From Martensiomyces pterosporus (taxonomy: Eukaryota > Kickxellomycota > Kickxellomycetes > Kickxellales > Kickxellaceae), in contig MU604104.1 in assembly GCA_025201845.1 (NCBI GenBank), positions 2,080 through 26,198 on the forward strand: a DNA stretch of 24,119 bases. Direction: 5' to 3'. The position numbers were made by a program, and so were the translations under genes. The notes under the pieces are model-generated. The model made no database searches, was not told the origin of the DNA, and saw only the letters and a list, made by a program, of their open reading frames with translations. Shown piece by piece: positions 1 through 8,413 of the stretch; positions within the stretch are counted from its first letter, which is position 1, and every line of letters starts with the position of its first letter.

Positions 1-2
1 CC

Positions 3-257
3 CGCCTCCAAGGCTCCAGATATGCTGGGTGCCACTATCCCTACGCCTACACCAGCTACTATCCCTACGGATACAGTGGGCATGGCTATGGTGCACATGT
101 CTATGGATTCCCTGCAGCCCTTGACTTCAACCGCCAGTTCGACCGCAACACCAACCACGCCGACTTCCACGACGCCACCGTGTTCGCCAACAGCAAGGAT
201 GCCCACGTTGCAAGTGACCCCGTCCACGATTCCGCCGCCAACGACTTTGTTGGATAG
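3..257 (+). CDS. 3' end of a Tyr/Gly/His-rich protein gene (partial)
   Basis: An open frame enters from the left edge in the third reading frame and ends at TAG 255-257, giving 84 residues with no start in the window. The first third is aromatic and glycine-rich, with short Y-P-Y, Y-G-Y-S-G-H-G-Y-G and H-V-Y-G elements. The rest is polar and rich in Asp, His, Asn and Ala, and the protein ends in DFVG. This regular composition differs from the other frames of the same stretch and supports real coding sequence. I do not recognise the family; structural, cell-surface or RNA-binding low-complexity proteins all fit. The gene body lies left of the window. Confidence 0.5.
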   Translation, partial: RLQGSRYAGCHYPYAYTSYYPYGYSGHGYGAHVYGFPAALDFNRQFDRNTNHADFHDATVFANSKDAHVASDPVHDSAANDFVG

Positions 258-933
258 CCTGCTTCAGCAGCAAACAACTGCTTGTCTCTCCTTGCTTTTC
301 TCCCCAAATGCTGCTGCTTTTCATCTCATAGACACACACACACATGTGCTGCAGTGACCAGCGGGGATATATATTGCATCAAAGCACTGGCAGGCAACAA
401 GAGCAAACAAACAGCAAGAGCACACCAATACAAAGGCATTTGTGATGCTAGGAGGATCAAAGGTTGAAGCCGCTCGGTTGGCTGCCTCAGCCACCAAGGC
501 ATGTGCCACTTTTTGCAGAGATCAAGGCTTCGCTGTCTGCAGAGTGCTGGCTCTGGAGCAGGATATGGAGTTGGTGCTGCCGATGCCATGCATACAGCGA
601 TGGAAGCAGCAAGAGGTCCTGGCACAGGTGTCAATGCTGGCTGGAATAACGCTCCATTTCTCCGCCTTCGCACGTCTTTCCACCTCACACCAGCGCCAGC
701 CAATCCACTGCAAGCCTGTTGGTGTCCTTGTTCACTAATCTCTTGCCTACCAAAGATGGATGCTGCTCTACGCTCTACGCTCTTTGGCTGTCCCCACTCC
801 CTGTCAACCACGAGCATGTTCAGAGTTCGCATGGGTGCTGAGTTTGGTGTACTCCAGCAAACACACCAGCTATCCAAGGTAAACGGAAGTGTTCTTATTC
901 GATACACGTTGTAGAGATATAACATAACATGCT
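258..933. other. Gene-free stretch between the partial gene and the acyl-CoA synthetase-like gene
   Basis: This is the downstream flank of the partial plus-strand gene and of the convergent acyl-CoA synthetase-like gene. It holds a short CA dinucleotide run near 331-343 and the left arm of the inverted repeat (443-765). Just beyond the arm is a short CTCTACG-type tandem near 766-782. Several open frames cross it on both strands but none has recognisable domain content. Confidence 0.5.
443..765 (+). repeat. Left arm of a 323-bp inverted repeat
   Basis: This segment matches the reverse complement of 23797-24119 without gaps. I count 10 mismatches in 323 positions, about 97% identity. Similarity stops abruptly at 765/23797, which is therefore a true boundary. 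The outer end is not defined, because the right arm runs off the window at 24119 (aligned with 443), so the repeat may reach further left and could include the partial gene. One frame reads as Ala/Gly-rich (for example GAGYGVGAADAM), so it may be a duplicated gene fragment rather than a transposable element. No terminal repeats or transposase-like sequence are visible. Confidence 0.9.
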
Positions 934-938
934 TTATT
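933..938 (-). terminator. AATAAA poly(A) signal overlapping the stop codon
   Basis: On the minus strand the final Gln codon and the stop read CAA-TAA-A, so a canonical AATAAA hexamer spans the stop codon of the acyl-CoA synthetase-like gene. If it is used, cleavage would fall roughly 10-30 nt downstream, giving a very short 3' UTR. The hexamer is seen; its use is inferred. Confidence 0.4.
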
Positions 939-2991
939 GCTCGCCACTGAGGATCTTTTTGGCAACCGTCCGATCAATGGCTCCATCAGCCAGCGCCAGC
1001 TTGTTCTCCATCGAGAAAGGCGCGGAGACCAGCTTCACAGTGAATTCATCCTCGGGCAGTTCCGCCAGCCACTCATACCCGGTCTCCTTGGCCACCTTAA
1101 CCAGCTTATCACGAATATACTCGGTGCACCAGGGATACGCCTCGATGTTCTTCATCTTGTACGTCTTCTTCATCTGGTGGGCAGCGGCATACAGGGCCAT
1201 GGGTCTTGGATGAGCGATAGCGCTGATCTTGCGCGACTTTGGCTCAGCAACCACGCAAATGTCGGTGACGGCGTTGGACGAAGCTAGGGCGCGTTCTAGA
1301 CGTTCGATATAGATATATCCCTCCTGGTTCAGTTCGGTTTTCACGATGGTCTGGCTCACGCCAACCACATCAATGGTACCATTGGGCATGATCTCGCCAT
1401 AGTAGGGCAGGGTGAGCCACGCATCCTGGGTCTTGACCTCTTCGTCGTTCCACAGTTGCGTGGTGACGTTGGGGCCGCGGACAGCGATCAGGCCGCGGGG
1501 GTTGGGCTTGTCCTCAGCAGTGAAAGCAACTGAATCGCTGGAATCAACAACCTTGATCTCGTTGCATGCCACCGGAGCGCCGACGTTGTGTGTCTCGATA
1601 GCCGATGCGTAATCGTAAAATGCACCAGCCGTGACGATGGCGGTAGTTTGGGGCGTGCCAAAGACAGGGATAACCTTGGCACCGTGCATGACACGCAGCC
1701 ACTCAATGTGCTTCGACGGGGTGGAGCCGGCAATATACATCAAACGGATCTTGCCGCCCATGACGTTGCGGTAGTGGCGGAAATACGAAAAGTCCCAGAA
1801 GGTCAGCTTGGGCAAAACGCCGCGCATGAACGAGTCGACCACCTTCCTGTACCCGAACATGAACATCTTGTGCTCGAACTTTGGATACTTCTCAATATGC
1901 GAAGTAAACAGTTGCACCAAATCGCGTGTCACCAGTGGCTCCAGGTAAGTGAAGGTGGGTTGGTAGAAATACGCCTGGGCACAGAATTTCTCCGAGTCAA
2001 CGGTCTCCAGGATACAAATGGAGCAGCCCAGCAGAAGCGAGGTGTTGATGAAGTTGAGGTTGCTGGCATCGGCCATAGAAGCCACCGACATGAACACGTC
2101 CTTGTTCGTCAGAGCCTTGTCAGCTGGGATACCAGACATCAGGCCGGCGATGGCCGCAAGAGCATTGCTGTGGCTGATGACAACGCCGCGGGGCTTGCCG
2201 CTGCCGTCAGGAGCAACCTTGTAGAGGATGTAGGCAGCGTCGGTGGGGCTGATGAGTGCGTCCTTTTCGGGTGCCTCTCCTTGCTGGAGTTCCTCAAAGG
2301 AGACGACTTGGCCGGCGCCACGCACCCTGTCAGACTCCTCAGAGCCATCGAGTTCGCCGGCAATCACAACGTGGGTGAGCGAGGTGCCTGCAAGCGAGCT
2401 GCTGATCTTCATGGCCAAGTCGCTGGTAGTAATGAGAACGCGGGTCTGCGAGTGCTTGAGAATCGCGCCAATGTCAGCCAGGGAGTCGTTGACACAAAGG
2501 GGGATGGCAGCGATGCCAGCTTCGATGCAGGCCTGGTAGGCGACGAGAAACTCAGGGGAGCCGTAAAAGAGGATAGCGGCCGACTTCTTCTCCGAGTCTG
2601 TCCATTTGGCAGCACGCAGGAGACCGCCAGCCAGTGCGCCAACACGGTTGGCCGCGTCGTCCGAGCCAATAGCCTGTATCTTCTCTTCAACAACATACTG
2701 GATGGCCTTCGGGTTGGCCAAGCGGCGGCCGTTGCGGATGGCGTCGCGCAGGGTTTTCAGCTCGCTCGAGGGAGTGGAGAGAAGCTCGGTGCCCTCGGGG
2801 GCGAGCTTGGACCGGTAGATGGCGCTCTCGTGTGGGGACTCGCGGACCTTGCTGACGGATGACTGCTGGGCAATCTGAAGAGGGTGGATGTCGGGCTGGT
2901 TGGCCTGCGGAGAAAAGTAGTAAAAGTACACAATCGCAGCAACCGTGGCTACGCCTGCAGCGAAGATGACGGCGGGATCGATAGAAGACAT
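934..2991 (-). CDS. Acyl-CoA synthetase-like (AMP-binding family) protein, probably catalytically dead
   Basis: This is a 685-residue intronless gene with the layout of eukaryotic long-chain acyl-CoA synthetases. A hydrophobic N-terminal anchor (about residues 8-26) precedes an adenylate-forming domain (about 75-685). The fold signature is kept, but the catalytic motifs are not. The P-loop (Y-T-S-G-T/S-T-G-x-P-K-G) reads YKVAPDGSGKPRG at 257-269. The Y-G-x-T-E motif reads FGTPQ at 444-448, with Glu replaced by Gln. The ribose-binding T-G-D is replaced by L-P-Y at 528-530. The Arg of the following hinge motif is Val545. The A10 motif (N-G-K-x-D-R) reads DGAIDR at 669-674, so the catalytic Lys is Ala671. 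The frame is otherwise intact and codon use looks normal, so this is not a decayed pseudogene. A membrane-bound pseudoenzyme, perhaps a lipid-binding or regulatory partner of active synthetases, is the best reading; a divergent active enzyme is less likely. Confidence 0.85.
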   Translation of the reverse strand: MSSIDPAVIFAAGVATVAAIVYFYYFSPQANQPDIHPLQIAQQSSVSKVRESPHESAIYRSKLAPEGTELLSTPSSELKTLRDAIRNGRRLANPKAIQYVVEEKIQAIGSDDAANRVGALAGGLLRAAKWTDSEKKSAAILFYGSPEFLVAYQACIEAGIAAIPLCVNDSLADIGAILKHSQTRVLITTSDLAMKISSSLAGTSLTHVVIAGELDGSEESDRVRGAGQVVSFEELQQGEAPEKDALISPTDAAYILYKVAPDGSGKPRGVVISHSNALAAIAGLMSGIPADKALTNKDVFMSVASMADASNLNFINTSLLLGCSICILETVDSEKFCAQAYFYQPTFTYLEPLVTRDLVQLFTSHIEKYPKFEHKMFMFGYRKVVDSFMRGVLPKLTFWDFSYFRHYRNVMGGKIRLMYIAGSTPSKHIEWLRVMHGAKVIPVFGTPQTTAIVTAGAFYDYASAIETHNVGAPVACNEIKVVDSSDSVAFTAEDKPNPRGLIAVRGPNVTTQLWNDEEVKTQDAWLTLPYYGEIMPNGTIDVVGVSQTIVKTELNQEGYIYIERLERALASSNAVTDICVVAEPKSRKISAIAHPRPMALYAAAHQMKKTYKMKNIEAYPWCTEYIRDKLVKVAKETGYEWLAELPEDEFTVKLVSAPFSMENKLALADGAIDRTVAKKILSGEQ

Positions 2992-3795
2992 GGCTGGTTT
3001 TTTTGGCTTGGCCCGGAGAAGGGTATTAACGGGGTTTAGTGCTATTAGGAGTGTGATTAAAATAAAGCCTGCAGAGGGGAGAGGAGAGGAGAGAAAAAGA
3101 TAGCGGAAAGGAAAGAAAGATGGCGCTGTTGGTCATCCAAGTGGAGGAAACGAGGATGAGGGCCACCTGTTAAATAGGGCCACAACAATCGCTGGGTAGC
3201 ATAGAAAAATAGGCCGGCCCAATTCTCGTCCTCAAGCAGTGCAGCTGACGCGGCTCGCCGCCTGACCTCGCTGAACGGCGCTTGCCAGCCTAGATGCGCT
3301 CGGCGCAGTGCGATTGGCTGGTGCTTGGATGGGCGGACGTGCTCAAGCCCAAGTGGGCATGCACTTCTGTTTTCGTCGGTCCATTGTGCGGCAGCAGTGC
3401 AAATCATGCCGTCTTGCTGGAAGATGGCTGGGAGAAGGCAATCTTGTATCATGGAAAGGCGGGCTGTTCAATGTGCTGCTTCCAGAGCACATGGAGCAAG
3501 CAGTGCTGCTGCCTGAGCGCGCTGCTGGATGACTGGCGATGGGCCGTTTCCTACTTCGATCGAGGTCTTGCAAAAAGAAAGGCGTCGCTGGTTCCACAAG
3601 AATGGACTCGAACGAGGGGTCTCTGGTGTTCAGTGTCTTCTCTAGCGCTGCTGGTGTTGTGGCAGCACGCAGAAAGAAGAGAAGACTGCCGAAGGCAGTG
3701 GAAACTGTGTGTGCGCCCTCTGCAGGTCTTGGCAGGGCCATTTTGTTCCAGAAGCAAGGCAGATACAGGAAAAGCGGCGCTGCCGCTGATTGGCA
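2992..3795 (-). promoter_or_regulatory. Upstream region of the acyl-CoA synthetase-like gene
   Basis: This roughly 800-bp spacer lies between the end of QRI7 and the acyl-CoA synthetase-like start, with both genes on the minus strand. About 80-125 nt upstream of the start is a tract that is almost purely pyrimidine on the minus strand (3073-3118), as in many fungal CT-rich core promoters. A CCAAT box on the minus strand lies at 3313-3317, about 320 nt upstream. Open frames cross the spacer but show no recognisable domain. Confidence 0.4.
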
Positions 3796-5019
3796 TTATT
3801 GCCAGGCTTCAAAGCTGGTCGATCTCTTCTGGTATCCCATGTGCTTCAGGTCTTCCAGCGGCCACCTCTGAATGAAATCGATGGTGTATGGATCCAGCAG
3901 GCCTCTCCTAAACCTCTCAACACCAGCCCATGCAATCATCACGCCGTTGTCCGTGCACAGCCTGGGCGGCGGGCACACCAAGGGCACGTTGTTAGCCTGC
4001 GCAAGGGAGTCCAGGCTACTGCGAACTGCCAGGTTGCTGGCCACGCCGCCGCTAGCGACCAGCGCCGACACGGGCACCTGCAGCTCCTGGGCTCGCTTGA
4101 ACGCCAGCGCAACCTTCTTGTGTATGTGCCGCGTGGCTGTAAGCTGAAACGCCGCAGCTACGTCTGCCTGATCTTGGCGTGTCTGCGGGTTGAACATACC
4201 AGTCTCGCGCATGCGCTTGATCCTCGTCTTCAGTCCCGAGAAGCTGAAATCAGGGGATTTGGCGCTGGTGGCCTTGTCCATCGGCACGGGCAGGGGGAAC
4301 CTGGATGCATTGCCCTCGCGCGCCAGCTTTTCGAGCGCTGGACCCGGCCCTCCGCCGTCCTGGGCATCAATCCACGGGATCTCGAGCTCTCGGGCGACCT
4401 TGTCAAACGCCTCGCCCACGCTATCGTCCCTCGTGGTGCCGATCATCGTATACTCGTTAACATCATGCACAATAAGCGTCAGGGTATGGCCGCCACTAAT
4501 CAGCAAGCACAAAAAGGGGAACTTGACCTGATCCTCGTTGCCCATTCGTGCCATCAGCGCGTGTGCTTCCATGTGGTGCACGCCAACCAGCGGCTTCGAG
4601 TGCACAGCAGCCAGGGCTTTGCCTGTTGCCACGCAGACGCTCAGGCTGGCTGGTAGGCCAGGGCCCCGCGTCACTGCGATGGCGTCCAGGTCGTCGATCT
4701 TCAGCTGCGCCTTGGACAGTGTTTCGTGCACAACGAGAGGCATGTTTTTGAGGTGGTGGTTGGCTGCCAGACCCGGAACGATGCCACCGTGCTCCTCGTG
4801 CACGTCGTACTGGTGCCGGTTGGTCTCGCTCAGGATCTGCCCGTTGCTGGCGACGATGGCTGCTGCTGTGTCGTCGCAGGACGACTCGAGGCCGAGGATA
4901 ATGAGTGGGCGCTGCTGGTTATTTTTGCTGTTGGCACCGGCTGTGCATAAGCCTCGCACGAGCGGGTTCCGCATTAGCCGGGTTTGGCGGGCCACGCAGC
5001 CGAATCCTCTTGGCGCCAT
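3796..5019 (-). CDS. QRI7: Mitochondrial tRNA N6-threonylcarbamoyladenosine transferase (Qri7/OSGEPL1, TsaD family)
   Basis: This 407-residue protein of the Kae1/TsaD/Qri7 family transfers threonylcarbamoyl to A37 of ANN-decoding tRNAs. The nucleotide-binding ASKHA fold is shown by GLESSCDDT (43-51), the metal-binding HMEAH (149-153, His149 and His153), SGGHT (175-179), ASGGVASN (322-329) and the metal-ligand Asp in DNG (357-359). The first 32 residues carry five Arg and no acidic residue, as in a mitochondrial presequence. This favours the mitochondrial Qri7 branch over cytosolic Kae1, as does the similarity to OSGEPL1-type lengths. The chosen ATG keeps the presequence. It diverges from MRS2, another mitochondrial gene, across 327 bp. 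The frame is complete and intronless. Confidence 0.95.
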   Translation of the reverse strand: MAPRGFGCVARQTRLMRNPLVRGLCTAGANSKNNQQRPLIILGLESSCDDTAAAIVASNGQILSETNRHQYDVHEEHGGIVPGLAANHHLKNMPLVVHETLSKAQLKIDDLDAIAVTRGPGLPASLSVCVATGKALAAVHSKPLVGVHHMEAHALMARMGNEDQVKFPFLCLLISGGHTLTLIVHDVNEYTMIGTTRDDSVGEAFDKVARELEIPWIDAQDGGGPGPALEKLAREGNASRFPLPVPMDKATSAKSPDFSFSGLKTRIKRMRETGMFNPQTRQDQADVAAAFQLTATRHIHKKVALAFKRAQELQVPVSALVASGGVASNLAVRSSLDSLAQANNVPLVCPPPRLCTDNGVMIAWAGVERFRRGLLDPYTIDFIQRWPLEDLKHMGYQKRSTSFEAWQ

Positions 5020-5346
5020 CTTTGTATTGATCCCTGTACAAGGTCGCCGAGACAGGTGCTGTGGATGTGTAAAGCAAGGGCGGTGGAAAAGTAAGGGGCA
5101 GAAGAGAGATTATCTCTGCAAGCAAAAAAAAGCTTGCGTAGTGTTTTGAGTAAGCAATGCCAGAAGCAAAATACAGCGGCTTCTCCCCAAACCAGTCAGC
5201 CGGAGCGTGGCAAACTACGCCGTGGCTCGTTCTTTCTTTCTCTTGCCTGTAACCGTCTGCTAATTTAGAACGCGCTTCAGCTGCACTTGTTTCTCTACTT
5301 GCCCTCTTTGCGTGCTACATAGACCTCCCTCTCTTGCTATTGAACC
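5020..5346. promoter_or_regulatory. Bidirectional promoter between QRI7 and MRS2
   Basis: The starts of QRI7 (minus) and MRS2 (plus) are separated by only 327 bp, so both promoters and 5' UTRs must fit here. A CT-rich run (about 5231-5250) and further pyrimidine-rich sequence precede the MRS2 ATG. A purine-rich run on the plus strand (about 5098-5131) is CT-rich in the QRI7 sense. No convincing TATA box is visible. Co-regulation of the two mitochondrial genes is inference. Confidence 0.5.
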
Positions 5347-6924
5347 ATGAACACATTACTCTGGGGAACGCTGACAGCGACAAATGCTCTCTCGAAGGCG
5401 CAGGAACTTTTGCTGACCAACGGAATCAACCGCAAGGTATTCGCCAAATCGGCCAAAGGCCTGCTGTCCTTCTCCGGAGGAAAAGGGAAGGCAGGTCGTC
5501 TGCTGACAAACAGCGGCTACACCAGGGGGCTGGCCACGCTGGCAGCATGTGGAGTCGAGGGGAGGGCGCGGCTGTACCGGACGGCTGGTAGTGCGGTTCG
5601 GTGTGAGCAGAGGCGCTGGTTTTCATTCAACATGTTTGATCTGCTCCCAGACCTCGAGAAACTGAAGACAAAGCGGTCGAAGAGCCTCGTGGATGCCGTG
5701 GGCAAGGGCAAAGTCAAGCATGATTTTCTCTCGGGCTTCGAGCACCTGACTAAGCCGCTAGCTGGCAGCAACAAACCTAAAGGCTGGCCCAAGGACAAGG
5801 CTGCCAAGGGCGAGAAGGAGGGCAGTGTGTCGTCGGCAGAGCAGGATGCCTCTGGGTATCAGCGTAGCGCAGGTCCACGGCCCTGTGACATGCCCAAGGA
5901 CACGCACACGCGGTATGACCAGATGCAGCAGATGCCCGACCTGACCCTGCGGTGCACGGAGCTGGACAAGGACGGCAACGTGACGGTGCGCGCGGGGGAG
6001 TTTCAGAAATCGGAGCTCTGTGCGCAGCACGGGTTGCAGGCCCGCGATCTGCGCAAGATCGATAGCAAGTTTGTCAACCAGATGCCGGCCATCCTGGTGC
6101 GCAAGCACGCCATCCTGGTCAACCTACTGCATATTAGAGCGCTAATTGAGGCTGACCGCGTCGTCCTGTTCGATTCCATCGGATCCACCAGCGACTATAA
6201 CCAAAGCATGCTCGTTTATGAGCTGCAGGAGAGGCTGAGGAGCAGCAATGGCGCCCTGGCCGCCGACGGAGAGACTGCGCAAGCGTTTGAGTTCAGGGCG
6301 CTGGAGGCTGTGCTTATTAGCGTGGTCACGTCGTTGCAGAGCGATGAGGAAGTGCTGGTCAATCTGGTGCAAAACCTCTTGGCCTACCTGGAGGAGAGTG
6401 TGGATCGGTCCAAGCTGCGCGAGCTGCTGCAGTACTCCAAAAAGCTGTCGCGATTCGAGCAGAAGGCTCTCAACATCCGCGATGCCATCGAGGAGGTTCT
6501 CGAGCAAGACGAGGATCTAGCCGCCATGTACCTGACGCAGAAGCTAAACGGCAGCATGCGTGCGACCAACGACCACGAGGAGGTCGAGCTGATGATGGAG
6601 ACGTACCTGAAACAGGTCGAGGAGATCGTGAATCACGTCGAGTCAGTGTCCTCGCATGTGAGAACGACGGAGGATGTCGTGAATATCATCCTTGACTCGC
6701 AGAGAAACAGCCTGCTGCTGCTGGAGATCCGGCTGACTATACTGACTGTGGGGCTCAGCACGGGCACGTTCCTCTCGGGGCTGTTTGGCATGAATCTTGT
6801 CAACTCGCTTGAAAACCACCCGGATGCGTTTTTCATCGTATCGACGATTGCGTTCATCTCAATCATGGCCCTCACGCTCTCGGGGCTGCGCGCCATGCGC
6901 AAGGTTCTTCGCAAAATCAACTAG
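5347..6924 (+). CDS. MRS2: Mitochondrial inner-membrane Mg2+ channel (CorA family, Mrs2/Lpe10)
   Basis: This 525-residue CorA-superfamily protein imports Mg2+ into the mitochondrial matrix as a homopentamer. The signature GMN triplet is at 481-483 (LFGMNL), directly after a first membrane helix (about 462-480). A second helix spans about 495-513, and a 12-residue basic tail follows. Upstream lie the long charged helices typical of the Mrs2 matrix domain (about 315-455). The N-terminal Mrs2 core begins near residue 198 (DLTLRCTELDKDGN). It is preceded by nearly 200 residues rich in Lys, Arg, Ser and Gly, longer than in yeast Mrs2, that include the import signal. The acidic loop after GMN (E489, D493) is present. 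Yeast Mrs2 and Lpe10 are both in this family; I cannot separate them by eye. Confidence 0.95.
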   Translation: MNTLLWGTLTATNALSKAQELLLTNGINRKVFAKSAKGLLSFSGGKGKAGRLLTNSGYTRGLATLAACGVEGRARLYRTAGSAVRCEQRRWFSFNMFDLLPDLEKLKTKRSKSLVDAVGKGKVKHDFLSGFEHLTKPLAGSNKPKGWPKDKAAKGEKEGSVSSAEQDASGYQRSAGPRPCDMPKDTHTRYDQMQQMPDLTLRCTELDKDGNVTVRAGEFQKSELCAQHGLQARDLRKIDSKFVNQMPAILVRKHAILVNLLHIRALIEADRVVLFDSIGSTSDYNQSMLVYELQERLRSSNGALAADGETAQAFEFRALEAVLISVVTSLQSDEEVLVNLVQNLLAYLEESVDRSKLRELLQYSKKLSRFEQKALNIRDAIEEVLEQDEDLAAMYLTQKLNGSMRATNDHEEVELMMETYLKQVEEIVNHVESVSSHVRTTEDVVNIILDSQRNSLLLLEIRLTILTVGLSTGTFLSGLFGMNLVNSLENHPDAFFIVSTIAFISIMALTLSGLRAMRKVLRKIN

Positions 6925-7492
6925 CCGCTGGCCACCTTTATATAGATATAGAAGCACGCCTGTATGTACAACAAACTGCAACTACTTTTGAGCCAGGCTG
7001 CTGCTGGCTGTCGAGGTTGAATGGAGGACTGGTGCGCGTGCAGACGGCTGTGCAGCGCGTTTACTATGGGATCTGGCCGTGGAGGCAGGTGGCGGGCAGT
7101 AATGACGAGCCATGGCTCAATGCCTGCTAGGCTGAGGGCGGAAAAGGATTTTTCAGTGCTTGACGACGTTGGCTGCAATTGGGCGTGGTGCTGAATCTGC
7201 ACTTTTCTCCTCTTGTGCCCAGCCTATCCCAGAATTTCTTTTCGTTTAATTAGAACGCACTACGTTGTAACAGCAAGAAAGTCCACCTCCATCAAGCGCC
7301 TAAACTTATTTTTTTTATCTTGCACCTTTGGCATCACAGTCTACTTGCACGCGCAGCCTATACTTCTACTTCTTTTTCAGTACAATTAACATTATACACT
7401 AGCTACAAAACCACCCTTCACGGGCCGCCTATAGCCTCCATTTCGTTCTAAGAAACCCACACGACCTTAATTAACCCCTCCTTCCAAACGGA
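6925..7492 (+). promoter_or_regulatory. MRS2 3' flank and promoter of the eIF4E-family gene
   Basis: This 568-bp spacer lies between two same-strand genes. The first part after the MRS2 stop has an AT-rich segment (near 6938-6952) likely to serve 3'-end formation. A minus-strand CCAAT sits near 7176-7180. The last 250 bp become AT- and CT-rich (T run near 7309-7317, pyrimidine-rich sequence before the ATG), as expected for a fungal core promoter and 5' UTR. No gene is seen. Confidence 0.4.
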
Positions 7493-8413
7493 ATGTACGC
7501 CGCACCAACGAAACCCCCGACTGCGACAAAGAGGACGCGAGACGCAAACTACCTCTCAGCCTCAGGGTCGCTTACAAAGCTGGTTCAGTACAAACGCGAC
7601 AAACTCGCCAGCAGCAGCAGCAGCAGCAACGGCAACGGCAACGGCAGCACATCGCCAATTACATCAGCGGCAGCAGTGGGCCCGGGACAGGCCCCCTCCT
7701 ATCCATCAACGAATTCCAGAACGCCGTGGAATGTCTCTCGGTTATTCCCACAGGCGGGAGGCACCAGCAGCAGCGGAGACGGCGGAGGCGAGGAAGGGAG
7801 GAAAACAGATGCCACTGTGAATGGCGGCAGGGAAGGTGGTGCTGCGGACGCACAGCGGTACAGCGCCAGCGAGCACCCGCTTCGGTTCTCCTGGTCGTTC
7901 TGGTTCATGCACAGGGCACCTGGACAGAAGATTGACGATTACGAGGCAGCGATGATTAAAATAGCCACCTTTGGCACTGTTGAGGCGTTCTGGGCCGTTT
8001 ATAGCCATTTGCAGAGGCCGCACCAAGTGCAGACCATTACGGATTACCACATGTTCCGAGCAGGCGTGCGGCCTGTGTGGGAGGACCCCGCAAACATGAA
8101 TGGGGGCAAATGGATGATCCGCCTCAAGAAGGGCCTGGCGTCCAGGCTCTGGGAGAGGCTGGCCATGGCTGTGGTTGGAGATGTGTTTGCGGTGGGCGAC
8201 GATGTGTGTGGCATTGTGCTGTCGATTAGGAACTCGGAGGACATCCTGTCGCTGTGGAACAAGTCGGCGCTGGATGCGAAAACGAACATCCAAATCAGAG
8301 ATATTATGAAGCAGATCCTGGGCATTCCTGGTGATTGCGTGATGGAGTACAAGGCCCACAATGACTCATTGAAGGATAACTCGAGCTTCAGAAACACTGA
8401 CGTTTACAAATGA
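7493..8413 (+). CDS. eIF4E-family cap-binding protein, 4EHP (eIF4E2) type
   Basis: This 306-residue protein binds the mRNA 5' cap. Residues 1-126 are disordered and rich in Ser, Gly, Asn and Thr, with an SSSSSS-NGNGNGS run. The cap-binding domain spans about 127-295. Compared with mouse eIF4E numbering, Trp43 is kept (W134 in FSWSFWF), Trp56 is Tyr150 (DDYEAAM), and Trp102-Glu103 are kept (W196-E197). The central part follows human 4EHP closely (WEDxANxNGGKW, RLKKGLASR, WNKSA, MEYKxHxDS). In the classical scheme class I has Trp at both 43 and 56 and class II has both replaced, so this protein is a hybrid by those two residues. Overall similarity supports 4EHP, a repressor or specialised cap-binding factor, rather than the general initiation factor. 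Confidence 0.92.
   Translation: MYAAPTKPPTATKRTRDANYLSASGSLTKLVQYKRDKLASSSSSSNGNGNGSTSPITSAAAVGPGQAPSYPSTNSRTPWNVSRLFPQAGGTSSSGDGGGEEGRKTDATVNGGREGGAADAQRYSASEHPLRFSWSFWFMHRAPGQKIDDYEAAMIKIATFGTVEAFWAVYSHLQRPHQVQTITDYHMFRAGVRPVWEDPANMNGGKWMIRLKKGLASRLWERLAMAVVGDVFAVGDDVCGIVLSIRNSEDILSLWNKSALDAKTNIQIRDIMKQILGIPGDCVMEYKAHNDSLKDNSSFRNTDVYK

Noticed and set aside
326..925. A 199-codon minus-strand frame across the left inverted-repeat arm
   Set aside because: The matching strand of the right arm does not keep a comparable long frame beyond the repeat boundary, and the product has no recognisable features.
1588..2862. A 424-codon plus-strand open frame
   Set aside because: It lies entirely antisense to the acyl-CoA synthetase-like gene, has no domain content, and follows from that gene's GC-rich third positions.
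3585..3640. A tRNA T-loop-like sequence on the minus strand (GTTCGAGTCC)
   Set aside because: The flanking bases do not form the T-stem, and no matching acceptor stem, D-arm or anticodon arm can be drawn around it.
3294..3875. A 193-codon plus-strand open frame between QRI7 and the acyl-CoA synthetase-like gene
   Set aside because: It is rich in Trp and Cys with no domain pattern, overlaps the 3' end of QRI7 antisense, and competes with equally long minus-strand frames.
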